This document shows, piece by piece, positions 1-9,338 of a DNA stretch of 64,000 nucleotides. The notes under the pieces were generated by a model that did not search any database, was not told the origin of the DNA, and saw only the letters and a list, made by a program, of their open reading frames with translations. Each line of letters starts with the position of its first letter. Within the stretch, counting starts at the first letter, position 1. The stretch spans positions 41,288-105,287 of the forward strand of contig CAJAFV010000085.1 of the NCBI GenBank assembly GCA_903939115.1. Direction: 5' to 3'. The position numbers were made by a program, and so were the translations under genes. The stretch comes from an uncultured Geobacteraceae bacterium (GTDB lineage: Bacteria > Desulfobacterota > Desulfuromonadia > Geobacterales > Pseudopelobacteraceae).

Positions 1-119
1 TTTTCACCCATGTGCTGTTAATTCAGAAGCATCTGATAAAGTAATCTGGTGATTTTTGTCCGTGCAGATGCTATAGTCCTGTCCGAAATAGTTAAGACTT
101 CTTATGCGGAGCACAACAC

Positions 120-1337
120 ATGGCACAGCAAAATATTTATCTGGTAGGAGCCGGCTTTACCGGCTGGGACGGTTTCCCGGCCAAGGCGCTGGAGATCATT
201 GAATCGGCCGAAATTATGATCGGCCATCAACGTCATCTGGATATTTTCCCGAATTTTTCAGGTCTAAAAAAAGAGCTCGGTGATCTTTCCGAACTCATCG
301 ATTTTCTTAAAAAAACTGAGCAGTTGGTGGTTCTGCTCGCCTCGGGTGATCCGACTTTTTTTGGGATTTCACGCTTTCTGCTCCGCAACCTCCCCAAAGA
401 ACGCATCGAAATATTCCCCAATGTAACCAGCATGCAGTACGCCTTCGCCAGAATTAAAGAGCCGTGGGACGACGGTATTTTTGTTTCCGTTCATGGCAGA
501 GGAATGCATCAGGCAATAGACAAAATTATTGCCGCCGAAAAAGCCTGCGTTCTGACTGACAAAACGAACACACCTGCAGCCATCGCAACGGAACTGATCG
601 GGAGAGGAGCAGAAGGTTATGAAGCGTGGCTCTGCGAAGATCTGGGGATGCCGACCGAGGCTTTTACCAAGACAACTGTGCGCGGCCTGCTTGATATCGC
701 TGCATCCGAGCTGAACATCCTGATTCTGATCCGCACCTACGAACCAAACCTCGTTCACTACCCGCTCATCGGCATTGATGACGACGAGTTCCACACTTCC
801 AAAAAACTGATTACCAAACAGGAAGTGCGTGCTGTCACCCTGGCTAAACTCCAGCTGCAGAATGATCTTGTCCTCTGGGATATCGGCGCCGGAAGTTGTT
901 CGGTGTCAATCGAGGCCTCCAATCTGATGCCGGGCGGTCGTATTTTTGCCGTGGAAAAAAATCCCCAATGCATCGGGTTTATCACAGACAATCTGAAAAA
1001 ATTCTGCACGCGCAATATAAAACTGATCGAAGCATATGCCCCGGACGGATTGGACGATCTGCCTGACCCTGATCGGGTTTTCATCGGAGGAGCCGGAGGC
1101 AAGCTGGATGAGATAATCGACATTGTTTCACTGCGTCTCCGACCGGAAGGTGTTGTCGTGATCAATGCCATAACCCTGGACACCCTTACCAGAGCGGTCG
1201 AGTTTCTTGAAGACCATGGTTTTACGGTTGAAGCGTCCTGCATCAATGTGGCTAAAACGCGCAACCTGACGGAATACAAGATGTTTGAAGCCCAGAACCC
1301 GGTATATGTCATTTCTGCCCGGAAGGGTGGCGAATAG
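120..1337 (+). CDS. cbiET: Precorrin-6Y C5,15-methyltransferase (decarboxylating), CbiE-CbiT fusion
   Basis: A 405-residue bifunctional enzyme of corrin-ring synthesis. It methylates C5 and C15 of precorrin-6B/cobalt-precorrin and removes the C12 acetate carboxyl. Residues 1-200 match the CbiE tetrapyrrole methylase fold (YLVGAGFTGWDG near the N-terminus, LLASGDPTFFG around 72-82). Residues 215-400 match CbiT, with the SAM loop WDIGAGSCSVSIEA near 253-266 and VFIGGAGGKL further on. The length fits CobL-type fusions. The ATG lies about 8 bases after GGAG. The stop shares one base with the GTG of the next gene (TAGTG), so the two are translationally coupled. They are probably the tail of a cobalamin operon that begins before the window. 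Confidence 0.93.
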   Translation: MAQQNIYLVGAGFTGWDGFPAKALEIIESAEIMIGHQRHLDIFPNFSGLKKELGDLSELIDFLKKTEQLVVLLASGDPTFFGISRFLLRNLPKERIEIFPNVTSMQYAFARIKEPWDDGIFVSVHGRGMHQAIDKIIAAEKACVLTDKTNTPAAIATELIGRGAEGYEAWLCEDLGMPTEAFTKTTVRGLLDIAASELNILILIRTYEPNLVHYPLIGIDDDEFHTSKKLITKQEVRAVTLAKLQLQNDLVLWDIGAGSCSVSIEASNLMPGGRIFAVEKNPQCIGFITDNLKKFCTRNIKLIEAYAPDGLDDLPDPDRVFIGGAGGKLDEIIDIVSLRLRPEGVVVINAITLDTLTRAVEFLEDHGFTVEASCINVAKTRNLTEYKMFEAQNPVYVISARKGGE

Positions 1338-2035
1338 TGGCAATTATTTATGCGGTTGGAGTCGGTCCGGGTGATCCGGAACTGTTAACGCGTAAGGCGG
1401 AACGGATCCTGAGGAGTGTTGATGTAATCCTCGCTCCGGTATCAAATCCTACGGAAGCGAGTGTGGCGCTCGGAACAATTCGAGAATTTATTGACGAGGA
1501 GCGTCAGGAGATTGTCGTTCACCTATTTCCGATGACTTCCGACAAGACCCGCCTGATCCCCGCCTGGCAGGATGCGGCGACTTTGATCGCCGCTCATGCA
1601 GAAGCGGGACGGTCTGTCGCCTTCATTACGATCGGCGATCCACTCTTCTACTCCACGTTTATCTACCTGCTGCGTCTCTTTCGCGAACAGTGGCCGCTTA
1701 TTCCGCTCGAGATTGTCCCCGGAATTTCAAGTATCAACGCCGCAGCAGCTTGTGCAGGACTTCCGCTTGTTGAGGCCGATGAAAAAATGGCGGTAATTCC
1801 CGCAACTGCCGGAATAGTACAGATAAAGGCGGCTCTGGATCACTTCGAAACGGTTGTGCTGCTTAAAGTGAAACCGCTCCACTCTGACATTATTGAGCTT
1901 ATTCGTACAACCGGTCGGGAACAGCGTACTGTCTTTGTCGAACGGGTCGGCAGTCCCCGCCAGAAGGTTCTGACTGATTTCAGTGAAATATCCGCACACA
2001 CACCGGACTATCTGTCGCTGATGATTATCAAATAA
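1337..2035 (+). CDS. cbiL: Precorrin-2 / cobalt-factor II C20-methyltransferase
   Basis: A 232-residue SAM-dependent tetrapyrrole methylase that adds the C20 methyl group in cobalamin synthesis. It shows the family's N-terminal VGVGPGDPELLTRKA loop, GDPLFYSTFIYL near residue 95 and EIVPGISSINAAAA near 125-140, the usual signatures of CbiL/CobI. It starts with GTG overlapping the cbiET stop by one base. Whether it acts on precorrin-2 or the cobalt form cannot be read from the sequence; an anaerobic (early cobalt) route is likely for this kind of organism. It ends 12 bases from the convergent DUF697 gene. Confidence 0.9.
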   Translation: MAIIYAVGVGPGDPELLTRKAERILRSVDVILAPVSNPTEASVALGTIREFIDEERQEIVVHLFPMTSDKTRLIPAWQDAATLIAAHAEAGRSVAFITIGDPLFYSTFIYLLRLFREQWPLIPLEIVPGISSINAAAACAGLPLVEADEKMAVIPATAGIVQIKAALDHFETVVLLKVKPLHSDIIELIRTTGREQRTVFVERVGSPRQKVLTDFSEISAHTPDYLSLMIIK

Positions 2036-2047
2036 TTCCAGCGGTTA

Positions 2048-2908
2048 TTATTCGGGCTTCGGCGATCTGCTCAGCTTTCCTAACCGATACTGCTCCTCGA
2101 AATATCCCCGCACCTTGTTCGGATCAAAATCCAGGAAGGTCCCCCCGGAAGCGAAATGCTGGATGAAGACCCGCCCCACCGCATAGGAAAGTGCTCCGTT
2201 CACCGCCGGCATGGCTGCGATCGAAAAGGCTCCGATAAACGGGACCAGTTTGGCACTGCTTGCCGCCAGATACGCACTATTGATTCCGCTTGCAAGTATG
2301 GCGATGGCAGATTTGGATCGCTGCGAGTCAAAGGGAATATTGTAAAGGGCACAGAGTTTTCTCAGCATCAGCAGCTGCATCGCCATGAACCCCGCCATAT
2401 CCACCAGTGGCAACGGAATCAATCCTGTTGCGGCAGACAGAGCCGAATATTTGTACACTGCGGCCATGGCGCTCTGGAACGGCTCATCCTTTTCCTTGTT
2501 CTTTTCCCCGAGCTCCTGTTCATGTGACCCCACAGGTACCTCCGCAGCAACGGTGTCTGGAGCAGCCGACTCTGCCGCGTACTCCATCGCGGCCACCTCC
2601 ATCGCAGACAACTCTCTTCCGGCAACAGGTTCCTGCAGTTCAGTCGCTGTCAAAGCATCGTGCGGAAGCGACTCGCCCCCCAACTCCTCCTTGTCCTTAT
2701 CCGCAGACTCCTGATCAAATGGCTCAACGGAGATCACTGTTGTAACGGCGTCAGAAGCCGTTACTGGAGCTTCAACCCCAGTTACAGCCTCCGGTATTGC
2801 GGCAGTGATCTCTTTCAGGTCCGCCGTCTCTGGCGCCTCTTCCTGGAGCATCTCGTAGATCCGCTTCCTGGTCCGTTGTATCTTTACTTTTTCTGCGGGC
2901 TCGCTCAT
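2048..2908 (-). CDS. DUF697-type membrane protein with acidic N-terminal region
   Basis: A 286-residue protein. I start it at MSEPAEKVK because the first third of a longer frame is unlike coding sequence. Residues 1-150 are rich in Glu, Ala and Thr, of low complexity and probably disordered. Residues 155-280 form the DUF697 core: two hydrophobic stretches (ATGLIPLPLVDMAGFMAMQL and SSAKLVPFIGAFSIAAMPAV) around a Gly/Ala-rich middle, then FLDFDPNKVRGYFEEQY. DUF697 modules occur beside or fused to GTPases; this copy stands alone. It lies 16 bases downstream of a ParA-like ATPase, so the two are probably co-transcribed. Function unknown; a membrane anchor for the ParA-like protein is an inference. 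Confidence 0.75.
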   Translation of the reverse strand: MSEPAEKVKIQRTRKRIYEMLQEEAPETADLKEITAAIPEAVTGVEAPVTASDAVTTVISVEPFDQESADKDKEELGGESLPHDALTATELQEPVAGRELSAMEVAAMEYAAESAAPDTVAAEVPVGSHEQELGEKNKEKDEPFQSAMAAVYKYSALSAATGLIPLPLVDMAGFMAMQLLMLRKLCALYNIPFDSQRSKSAIAILASGINSAYLAASSAKLVPFIGAFSIAAMPAVNGALSYAVGRVFIQHFASGGTFLDFDPNKVRGYFEEQYRLGKLSRSPKPE

Positions 2909-2924
2909 GGCAACTCCAATAGTA

Positions 2925-3878
2925 TTATTCCGATTCCAGGGCAATCTCCAGCAATTCTGATACGTGCCGGTCATAATCTTCCCTGGCGCTGTTCTTGGCA
3001 TAGCGGGAAAATATTGTTTCTCCGGCAGCCAGTACCTTGGAAAATTCGCTGCTGGTACGAATCACCGATAACGGCAGAGTCGGATGTCGCTCCCTGATTC
3101 TAGTCAAGGCGTTGCGGGAGACTGTTTCCCGCTGGTCATACCGGGTGTAGATGATGCTTACGGCCGGATGAGGCAACCCGAAAGTATCGCAGATGGAGTG
3201 GATCTCACCCAGGGTCAGATCCAGCCCTTTCAGAGAAAAAGCATCGCTCCCTACCGGAACCACAATCGTTTGAGCAGCACAGATGGCCGAAATAACAGCA
3301 ATCCCAAGCGACGGCGGGCAGTCAATGATCACGGTGTCAAACCCCAGGATGCGCAGCTGATCACAGACACCCTTGACCGCTTTTTTCTGTGATCCGGGGT
3401 TAAGCAGACTGGCATCAAGCAGCGCATTTTCGAGCGATGATGGCAGAATGCTCAGATGGCTGCTCAATTCAACAAGCGCATCAGCGAGCTGCTCCTCGGG
3501 ACGCTGCCAGATATCGTAAAATATTGGATCATCGTCATCAGGAACCGCCCCCAACGCCAGGCTGGAAGAGCCCTGAGGGTCGAGGTCGAGGACGCAGGTC
3601 CTGAAACCGTATTGGGCTGCGCGCACTGCAGTGGAGATCGTACTCGTAGTCTTGCCGATACCCCCGCGCATCGTAGTGTTTGCTATTACCCGGAAACGGT
3701 AGGAGACCCCCGCGTCTGCCAGAAAACGCCTGACACCCTGCGGGGTAATGCCGTTGGTTGCCGCATTAAGCCGTACCAGTTCATCCGGCTGAAAGCGCTT
3801 CTCCAGCTCCCCGGTAGACGTGCCGCACTTGGCAGCCAGTTCGCGGGTTGTCAAAAGTGAATATCGTTCAGTTGTCAT
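2925..3878 (-). CDS. ParA/MinD-type ATPase with atypical Walker A
   Basis: A 317-residue SIMIBI-class ATPase. The first 60 residues look like a helix-turn-helix/MerR-like head (LLTTRELAAKCGTSTGELEK), followed by the ATPase: TTMRGGIGKTTSTI at 68-81, DLDPQGSSSLALG, IIDCPPSLGIAV and a Walker-A-distal VPVGSDAFSLKGL. The normal signature lysine of the deviant Walker A (K-G-G-x-G-K) is arginine here (R71), while the P-loop lysine K76 is kept. Start chosen at MTTERY, which has GGAGAGGG upstream; the longer frame would run into the tRNA-Leu gene. No ParB or parS is visible nearby, so this is more likely an orphan positioning ATPase than the chromosomal ParA. Confidence 0.85.
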   Translation of the reverse strand: MTTERYSLLTTRELAAKCGTSTGELEKRFQPDELVRLNAATNGITPQGVRRFLADAGVSYRFRVIANTTMRGGIGKTTSTISTAVRAAQYGFRTCVLDLDPQGSSSLALGAVPDDDDPIFYDIWQRPEEQLADALVELSSHLSILPSSLENALLDASLLNPGSQKKAVKGVCDQLRILGFDTVIIDCPPSLGIAVISAICAAQTIVVPVGSDAFSLKGLDLTLGEIHSICDTFGLPHPAVSIIYTRYDQRETVSRNALTRIRERHPTLPLSVIRTSSEFSKVLAAGETIFSRYAKNSAREDYDRHVSELLEIALESE

Positions 3879-3905
3879 GGTCCACCCTCTCCAATTGTAC
3901 ATAAG

Positions 3906-3938
3906 AAAAAAGGCTCCACGGAAATCCCGTAAAGCCTT
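3906..3938 (-). terminator. Intrinsic terminator after tRNA-Leu
   Basis: On the minus strand, just past the tRNA 3' end, AAGGCT and AGCCTT pair together with ACGG and CCGT, followed by a T-run. The hairpin sits between the tRNA and the ParA-like gene, so that gene probably needs its own promoter or read-through. Confidence 0.7.
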
Positions 3939-3949
3939 TATTCTTCTGA

Positions 3950-4036
3950 TGGTGCCCGGGACTAGACTCGAACTAGCACACCCTTGCGAGCACAAGAACC
4001 TGAATCTTGCGTGTCTACCAATTCCACCACCCGGGC
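3950..4036 (-). tRNA. tRNA-Leu(CAG)
   Basis: On the minus strand GCCCGGG at the 5' end pairs with CCCGGGC before an encoded CCA, giving 87 nt. The D arm, the anticodon loop TTCAGGT (anticodon CAG, reading CUG), a long variable arm typical of class II tRNAs and the T-loop GTTCGAGTC are all visible. The long variable arm and the anticodon agree on leucine. A terminator follows directly downstream. Confidence 0.96.
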
Positions 4037-4116
4037 AAGTGAGTTGTTTTCTTACCATCTCCATTTTTTTATTGCAAGCAGAAAAAGACAAACTCCCCTA
4101 GAAAATCCTGAATAAC

Positions 4117-4146
4117 TTGACAAATTAGCACTTGTAGTGGTATCAG
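4117..4146 (+). promoter_or_regulatory. Candidate sigma-70 promoter of ndk
   Basis: TTGACA at 4117-4122 is an exact -35 hexamer. TATCAG at 4141-4146 serves as -10, with an 18-base spacer. It lies 40 bases before the ndk ATG and points into it. Confidence 0.5.
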
Positions 4147-4185
4147 ACGGGTTCATATTTACAGATATCTTTTGGAGGAAACATC

Positions 4186-4599
4186 ATGGAACGAACGTTC
4201 GCAATCATCAAGCCGGATGCAGTAGAGCGCAAACTTGCCGGTCAAATTCTGGCCAGGATCGAAGAAAAAGGTTTCACTATCGCAGGAATGAAAAAAATTC
4301 AGCTGACCAGAAAACAGGCTGAAGGTTTTTATTACGTACACAATGCACGCCCTTTTTTCAATGACCTGTGTGCTTTCATGTCCCGTAGCCCCGTAATAGT
4401 ACTCTGCCTGGAAAAAGAGAATGCCATCGCCGACTGGCGCACCCTTATGGGAGCAACGAATCCTGCCAACGCTGAGCCGGGAACGATTCGCAAAGATTTT
4501 GCCGTTAATATTGAGGAGAACTCTTCCCACGGCTCTGACGCTCCTGAAACTGCCGCGTTTGAAATTCCATACTTCTTCAGCGCACTGGAATTGGTATAG
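4186..4599 (+). CDS. ndk: Nucleoside diphosphate kinase
   Basis: A 137-residue cytoplasmic enzyme that moves the gamma-phosphate of ATP to NDPs through a phosphohistidine. The sequence starts [13 protein letters not shown] and carries the active-site segment [10 protein letters not shown] with catalytic His near 115. R and N residues of the nucleotide pocket lie in [20 protein letters not shown]. Length is standard for bacterial Ndk. TTGGAGG stands 10 bases before the ATG. It is a single-gene unit with its own likely promoter and a terminator 33 bases downstream, convergent with cobA-hemD. Confidence 0.98.
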   Translation: MERTFAIIKPDAVERKLAGQILARIEEKGFTIAGMKKIQLTRKQAEGFYYVHNARPFFNDLCAFMSRSPVIVLCLEKENAIADWRTLMGATNPANAEPGTIRKDFAVNIEENSSHGSDAPETAAFEIPYFFSALELV

Positions 4600-4631
4600 T
4601 CCGTACGCATGTTATCTTTATAGATTGCACT

Positions 4632-4661
4632 AAAAAGGCTCCGCATCTGCGGAGCCTTTTT
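4632..4661. terminator. Bidirectional terminator between ndk and cobA-hemD
   Basis: A 13-base perfect stem (AAAAAGGCTCCGC with GCGGAGCCTTTTT) closes a four-base loop. A and T runs on opposite sides allow it to stop transcripts from both converging genes. Confidence 0.9.
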
Positions 4662-4684
4662 AGTGGAAGGTATGGTACTGCTAT

Positions 4685-6202
4685 TTATTTGAAATGAGCT
4701 TCGAGTGCTTCTGTCAGTGCATCAAGAGTATACGCTGCCGGTTCGATGTCAACTTTCAGCCCGAGATCACGACAGCTTTTAGACGTGATCGGCCCGATTG
4801 ACGCGACGATCACCCCTTTCAGCAGATCAAACATCAACTCATCGCCCAGCATGGCGGCCAGATTCTGCACTGTTGATGATGACGTAAAGGTGATGCAGTC
4901 CACGGAGCGCTTTTCAAGAGCAAAGAGCGTTTCGGGGGGAAGGCGTTCCGGAAAAATGTTGCGATACGCTACCGGACTATCCACGTGCGCACCGAGGCGT
5001 TTCAATTCGCTCGGGATAAGATCACGAGCCTTGTCAGCACGCGGGTACAGCACCCGGCTATTGTGCATATCCAGGCGGGAAAACTCTTCAACAACCCCTT
5101 CGGCCTTAAAGTCTGTCGGCACCAGATCCGGCTTGATACCGAAGGTGCGGACTTCATCGGCTGTTTTTGGACCTACTGCACAAATTCTGCACTGGGCCAG
5201 GGCGCGGGCGTCGAGACCGAGTGATTCCAGGCGCTGAAAAAAGAACCGCACTGCATTGCCGGAAGTCAATATCAGCCAGTTATAATTATGCAGATCCCGG
5301 ATAGCCAGATCGAGCAGTTGCCAACTTTCCGGCTCAACCAGACTGATTGTAGGGCATTCCAAAACCGTCGCACCACGAGCCGACAGTTTTCCGGAAAATT
5401 CACCTGCCTGTTCGGCGGCGCGGGTAACAATAATCTTCTTCCCGCACAACGTCCGTTTGTCAAACCACTGCAGTTTCTCCCGCAGCGCCACCACTTCACC
5501 AACAATAGTGATCGCCGGAGGCTTGAAACCACTCTCTTCGGCCCGGTCGGCGATATCAGCCAATGTACCGGTTAAAATCTGCTGGCAGGGGGTCGTCGCC
5601 CATCGTATGAGAGCTACCGGCGTGTCAGCGGGCCTGCCATGTTCCAGCATGCGCTGCATATTGCGGCGCAAGGTGGTAACCCCCATATAGAACACCACCG
5701 TTCCGCCGCCTAAAGAAAGGCGATCCCAATCAACGGTAGATTCATTTTTATCTTTGCCCTCCTGGCCGGTAACAAAGGCCACTGAAGCCGTTATATCCCG
5801 ATGGGTAAGTGGAATTCCGGCGTACGCGGCTGCTCCGACGGCAGCAGTTACGCCGGGGACAACCTCAAACGGAACACCGGCATCTCGCAGAGCCTCGCAC
5901 TCTTCTCCTCCACGCCCAAATACAAAGGGATCGCCCCCCTTCAGACGTACAACAACTTTTCCTGCTTTCCCTTTTTCAACAAGAACATTGTTTATCTCGT
6001 CCTGGCCCTGATTGTGACGCCCTCCGATCTTACCGGCATAAATACGTTCGGCGGACTCCGGAGCGTGGTTCAGCAGCTGTTCGTTTGCCAGATAGTCATA
6101 AACCACCACATCGGCTTTTTTCAAACAGTCCACGCCGCGCACCGTGATCAGTGACGGATCGCCGGGACCGGCGCCCACAAGATAAACAATGCCGTTACTC
6201 AC
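4685..6202 (-). CDS. cobA-hemD: Uroporphyrinogen-III C-methyltransferase / uroporphyrinogen-III synthase fusion
   Basis: A 505-residue fusion. Residues 1-245 are the SUMT (CobA) module that makes precorrin-2: YLVGAGPGDPSLITVRG at the start, RLKGGDPFVFGRGGEE near 85-100, and LTHRDITASVAFVTGQEG. Residues 255-505 are HemD, which closes and inverts hydroxymethylbilane to uroporphyrinogen III; HemD is poorly conserved but shows VTRAAEQAGEFSGKL and FTSSSTVQNL. I start it at a GTG that overlaps the hemC stop by 8 bases (GTGAGTAA), with AGAGGT 7 bases upstream. The fusion places the branch point to heme, siroheme and B12 on one polypeptide. Such fusions are known in Geobacter and clostridia. Confidence 0.93.
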   Translation of the reverse strand: MSNGIVYLVGAGPGDPSLITVRGVDCLKKADVVVYDYLANEQLLNHAPESAERIYAGKIGGRHNQGQDEINNVLVEKGKAGKVVVRLKGGDPFVFGRGGEECEALRDAGVPFEVVPGVTAAVGAAAYAGIPLTHRDITASVAFVTGQEGKDKNESTVDWDRLSLGGGTVVFYMGVTTLRRNMQRMLEHGRPADTPVALIRWATTPCQQILTGTLADIADRAEESGFKPPAITIVGEVVALREKLQWFDKRTLCGKKIIVTRAAEQAGEFSGKLSARGATVLECPTISLVEPESWQLLDLAIRDLHNYNWLILTSGNAVRFFFQRLESLGLDARALAQCRICAVGPKTADEVRTFGIKPDLVPTDFKAEGVVEEFSRLDMHNSRVLYPRADKARDLIPSELKRLGAHVDSPVAYRNIFPERLPPETLFALEKRSVDCITFTSSSTVQNLAAMLGDELMFDLLKGVIVASIGPITSKSCRDLGLKVDIEPAAYTLDALTEALEAHFK

Positions 6203-7133
6203 CAATTGACCTCTGATATACCTCTTCCAGGATTGCCTTGCCACCTTCGGCAAGCAGCTGATCCGCAAGACGGATCCCTAATTGTTCACTTTCAGCAACC
6301 GGTCCGCTGACTTCACCGCGAACGGAGCGCTGACCGTCTACTGCGGCGATAAAACCAACCAGACGCAGCTGACCGTTACTGACCGTACCGTGGGCCGCTA
6401 TCGGCACCTGACAGCCACCCTCGCAGCGTTTAAGCAGGGCGCGTTCCGCACGAACAGCATGACTGGTGTCGGCATGATTAAAAAAAGCGATCGTTTCGGT
6501 TATAACCGGATCAGCCAGACGACATTCGATCCCCAAAGCACCCTGACCGATCGCCGGAATGGAGAGGTCAACATCCAGATACTCCCCGACACTTTCAGTG
6601 AAACCGAGGCGTTTCAGCCCGGCGGCAGCCAGAATGACTGCGTCAAGGTTGTCCTCAGTAAGTTTTCTGATGCGGGTTTCAACATTTCCGCGGATCATAA
6701 CCATCTGCAGATCCGGACGGACCTTCAGAAGCTGGGCCTGGCGGCGTAAGGCGCTGGTGCCGATGCGGGCCCCCTGCGGCAGATCAGCAAACTTCACGTT
6801 GCGTGAGATAACGGCATCGCGCGGATCTTCGCGTTCGGTAATGCAGTACAGACCCAGCCCTTCCGGAAAGTCGGTCGGCACGTCTTTCATGCTGTGCACG
6901 GCAATGTCGATTTCATCACGCAGCATGGCCTCTTCGATCTCCTTGACGAACAGCCCTTTGCCCCCGACCTGTGCCAGAGGGACATCAAGGATTTTATCAC
7001 CGATCGTCTTGATCTTGGTCAGCGTGACTTCCATACCAGGATACCGTTTTTCAAGTTCTGACTTTACCCAGTTGGCCTGCCAGAGGGCCAGTTGACTGGC
7101 ACGGGTACCTATTCTCAGTTTCTTTGGGGTCAT
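6195..7133 (-). CDS. hemC: Porphobilinogen deaminase (hydroxymethylbilane synthase)
   Basis: A 312-residue enzyme that polymerises four porphobilinogens into hydroxymethylbilane on a covalent dipyrromethane cofactor. The cofactor cysteine lies in RCEGGCQVPIAAHG (Cys near 241). IAVHSMKDVPT, GTSALRRQAQL and IRGNVETRIRKL are the other conserved blocks. I choose the second Met (MTPKKLRIGTRAS) because GGAG stands 6 bases before it; the first Met would place that site inside the coding region. It sits between hemA and cobA-hemD in one minus-strand run and overlaps the latter. Confidence 0.96.
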   Translation of the reverse strand: MTPKKLRIGTRASQLALWQANWVKSELEKRYPGMEVTLTKIKTIGDKILDVPLAQVGGKGLFVKEIEEAMLRDEIDIAVHSMKDVPTDFPEGLGLYCITEREDPRDAVISRNVKFADLPQGARIGTSALRRQAQLLKVRPDLQMVMIRGNVETRIRKLTEDNLDAVILAAAGLKRLGFTESVGEYLDVDLSIPAIGQGALGIECRLADPVITETIAFFNHADTSHAVRAERALLKRCEGGCQVPIAAHGTVSNGQLRLVGFIAAVDGQRSVRGEVSGPVAESEQLGIRLADQLLAEGGKAILEEVYQRSIGE

Positions 7134-7179
7134 ACTGTTCTCCATTTCTCATAGTGAGTAGACAGCTATTTCAGGATTG

Positions 7180-8481
7180 TTATTCTTCCAACTCCAGCTC
7201 TTCATCGTCTTTTCGCAGCGCTTCCAGCCCAAACAGTTGACGCAGTGCATCTACATACAGGTCTACTCGACCGCCCTGACCAGCCTGTTTAAGCACAGAC
7301 GTAGGGGCATGAAGCAGCTTATTCATCATGGCAAGCGTAAGTGCTTCCAGGCGTTTTTCAGCATCGGGCGGTAAATCTTTCCACCCGGAGATAGTTTTCT
7401 CAAGTTCGGCCCGGCGTATTTCGTCAAAGCGGTTACGCAGTGAAACAATAGTGGGCGTAACTTCCAGTGTTGAAAGCCATTTGTGAAACTGGCCGATTTC
7501 CTGGTCGATAATCTCTTCGGCTTTTTCAGCCTCCAGGCCGCGCTGGGCAAGATTGGCCTGAACTATTTCCTGCAGGTGGTCGACGGTAAAGAGGTACGCA
7601 TTCTCAACGTCGTCAACTTTGGGGTCAATATCGCGGGGCACGGCAATATCAATGAAAAAGATCGGCTTGAACCGGCGGCGCTTGACGATGTCTTCAGCGT
7701 CCTTCGGCCCGATTATGCAGTGCGGGGCACCGGTGGAAGAGAGCACGATATCGGCCCGATGGAGATGCTCCAGAAATGACTCGAAAGGGACCGCCTCTCC
7801 CCCGAACTCCTCTGCGAGGCGTTCCGCACGTTCAAATGTACGGTTTGTAACCATCACGCCTTTTGCGCCACTGTTAATAAAATGCTTGGCAGCCAGTTCA
7901 CACATTTCACCGGCACCGATCAGCATGACGGTTTTGTCCGACAGATCACCGAGAATTTTTTTGGCCAGCTCCACGGCGGCAAACGCAACAGAAACGGCAG
8001 AAGAGGCAATTTTAGTTTCAGTGCGCACCCGCTTGGCAACTGAAAACGCTTTGTGCAAAAAGCGATTGAGAATTATCCCTGAGGATTTAAATTCAGCGGC
8101 ATAACCGTAGGATGTTTTAATCTGTCCCAATATTTGCGGTTCACCGACAACCATTGAATCAAGACTGGAAGCCACCCTGAATACGTGACGGATGGCGTCT
8201 TCGGCATGGTAACTGTACAGATGCGGCTCAAGCGCTTCAAATGGCAGGTGATGATACTCGGCCATAAACCGTTTGATTCGAGCTATGCCGCCTGCAATGT
8301 CTCGGGTAGTGGCATAAATCTCGACCCGGTTGCACGTAGAGACGATCACCCCTTCGATTATGCCATCAAGCGTAATTAATTCTGCAAGTGGCTTTTCGAT
8401 CTGGTTGGGAGAGAACGCCACTTTTTCTCGAATTTCAACGGTAGCAGTTTTATGAGAGAGTCCGACAACGATGATATTCAT
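7180..8481 (-). CDS. hemA: Glutamyl-tRNA reductase
   Basis: A 433-residue NADPH-dependent enzyme that reduces glutamyl-tRNA to glutamate-1-semialdehyde, the entry step of C5-pathway heme synthesis. It has [14 protein letters not shown] near the start, the catalytic cysteine in [10 protein letters not shown] (Cys50), the Rossmann loop [15 protein letters not shown] and a C-terminal helical dimerisation domain. ATG at 8481 is preferred over a TTG one codon earlier. The next gene (hemC) follows after 46 bases. Heme feedback through the N-terminus is known in enterobacteria but cannot be judged here. Confidence 0.96.
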   Translation of the reverse strand: MNIIVVGLSHKTATVEIREKVAFSPNQIEKPLAELITLDGIIEGVIVSTCNRVEIYATTRDIAGGIARIKRFMAEYHHLPFEALEPHLYSYHAEDAIRHVFRVASSLDSMVVGEPQILGQIKTSYGYAAEFKSSGIILNRFLHKAFSVAKRVRTETKIASSAVSVAFAAVELAKKILGDLSDKTVMLIGAGEMCELAAKHFINSGAKGVMVTNRTFERAERLAEEFGGEAVPFESFLEHLHRADIVLSSTGAPHCIIGPKDAEDIVKRRRFKPIFFIDIAVPRDIDPKVDDVENAYLFTVDHLQEIVQANLAQRGLEAEKAEEIIDQEIGQFHKWLSTLEVTPTIVSLRNRFDEIRRAELEKTISGWKDLPPDAEKRLEALTLAMMNKLLHAPTSVLKQAGQGGRVDLYVDALRQLFGLEALRKDDEELELEE

Positions 8482-8537
8482 CAATGGTTCCGTTTCAATA
8501 TTTCATATATATGTACAGAGGCGCACATGTTACGGCA

Positions 8538-9338
8538 CTACCAGGTTATGCTGTGCTTCATGCTGAAAAAGGTGAACAACACGACAATGAAGCCGATGAT
8601 TGACAGGATAGCGGCCCGCTTGCCACGCCAACCGATGGTAATACGACCATGAAGAAGTGCCGCATAGATAATCCAGATGATCATAGACCAGGTCTGCTTG
8701 CGATCCCATATCCAATAGCTTCCCATTGCCTGATCTGACCAGATGGATCCGGAGATTATGGCGATCGTCAAAAGCGGCCAACCCACGGATAAACAGCGAT
8801 AACTGATATCATCCATCGTTTCCAGTGACGGAAGTTTCTGGAAGAGTGCGCCGAAATGTTTCGTTTTGAGGAAATATCGCTGGATCAGATACATGACAGC
8901 AACACCGGCGGCGATGGTGAAGCAGGCATAACTGGCAAAAGCCAGTAGTGCGTGGAACCAGAACCAGTTACTCTGCAGAATTGGCGGAAGCTGGCGCGCC
9001 TCCTCATGCAACGTACTTGAGGCTGTCAGCATCAAGAGTGCAACGGGGATGATAAAGGAGCCGAGCGTTGTGACCTTGTACCTGCGTTCAAAAAAGATAA
9101 ACCCGCCGACAATGGCGAGACTGAAAAAAGAGAGCGATTCCTGCATATTGGTAAGAGGCAGGTATTTCATTTTAACGGCAAGATGGATTGTGGACAGCAG
9201 ATGAGCGGTGAAACCAACCGCCAGGATACGCCCGGCCCAGCGTGTCAGCACTGATGACGTGCGAACCAGGCAGGCGAGATAGGCAGTGGCAGCACAGCAA
9301 TATAAAGCTACCGTCAGAATGAAAAACATGTGTGTCAT
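8538..9338 (-). CDS. CcsA/ResC/HemX-like cytochrome c assembly membrane protein
   Basis: A 266-residue integral membrane protein with about eight hydrophobic segments, starting MTHMFFILTVALYCCAATAY. The heme-handling WWD-type motif appears as GSYWIWDRKQTWSMIIW near residues 200-216, which places it in the CcmC/CcsA/HemX superfamily. The position immediately upstream of hemA is typical of HemX in Gram-positives and of CcsA in Geobacter-type genomes. It may serve system II cytochrome c maturation or modulate HemA levels; the two cannot be separated by sequence alone. Its ATG overlaps the stop of the siroheme gene (ATGA). Confidence 0.85.
   Translation of the reverse strand: MTHMFFILTVALYCCAATAYLACLVRTSSVLTRWAGRILAVGFTAHLLSTIHLAVKMKYLPLTNMQESLSFFSLAIVGGFIFFERRYKVTTLGSFIIPVALLMLTASSTLHEEARQLPPILQSNWFWFHALLAFASYACFTIAAGVAVMYLIQRYFLKTKHFGALFQKLPSLETMDDISYRCLSVGWPLLTIAIISGSIWSDQAMGSYWIWDRKQTWSMIIWIIYAALLHGRITIGWRGKRAAILSIIGFIVVLFTFFSMKHSITW

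Noticed and set aside
1..119. A cobalamin riboswitch before cbiET
   Set aside because: Only a 7-base inverted repeat (GCATCTG/CAGATGC at 29-71) is visible; the B12-box is absent and the region is short.
2156..2745. Several overlapping plus-strand frames opposite the DUF697 gene
   Set aside because: They mirror the low-complexity coding strand and show no ribosome sites.
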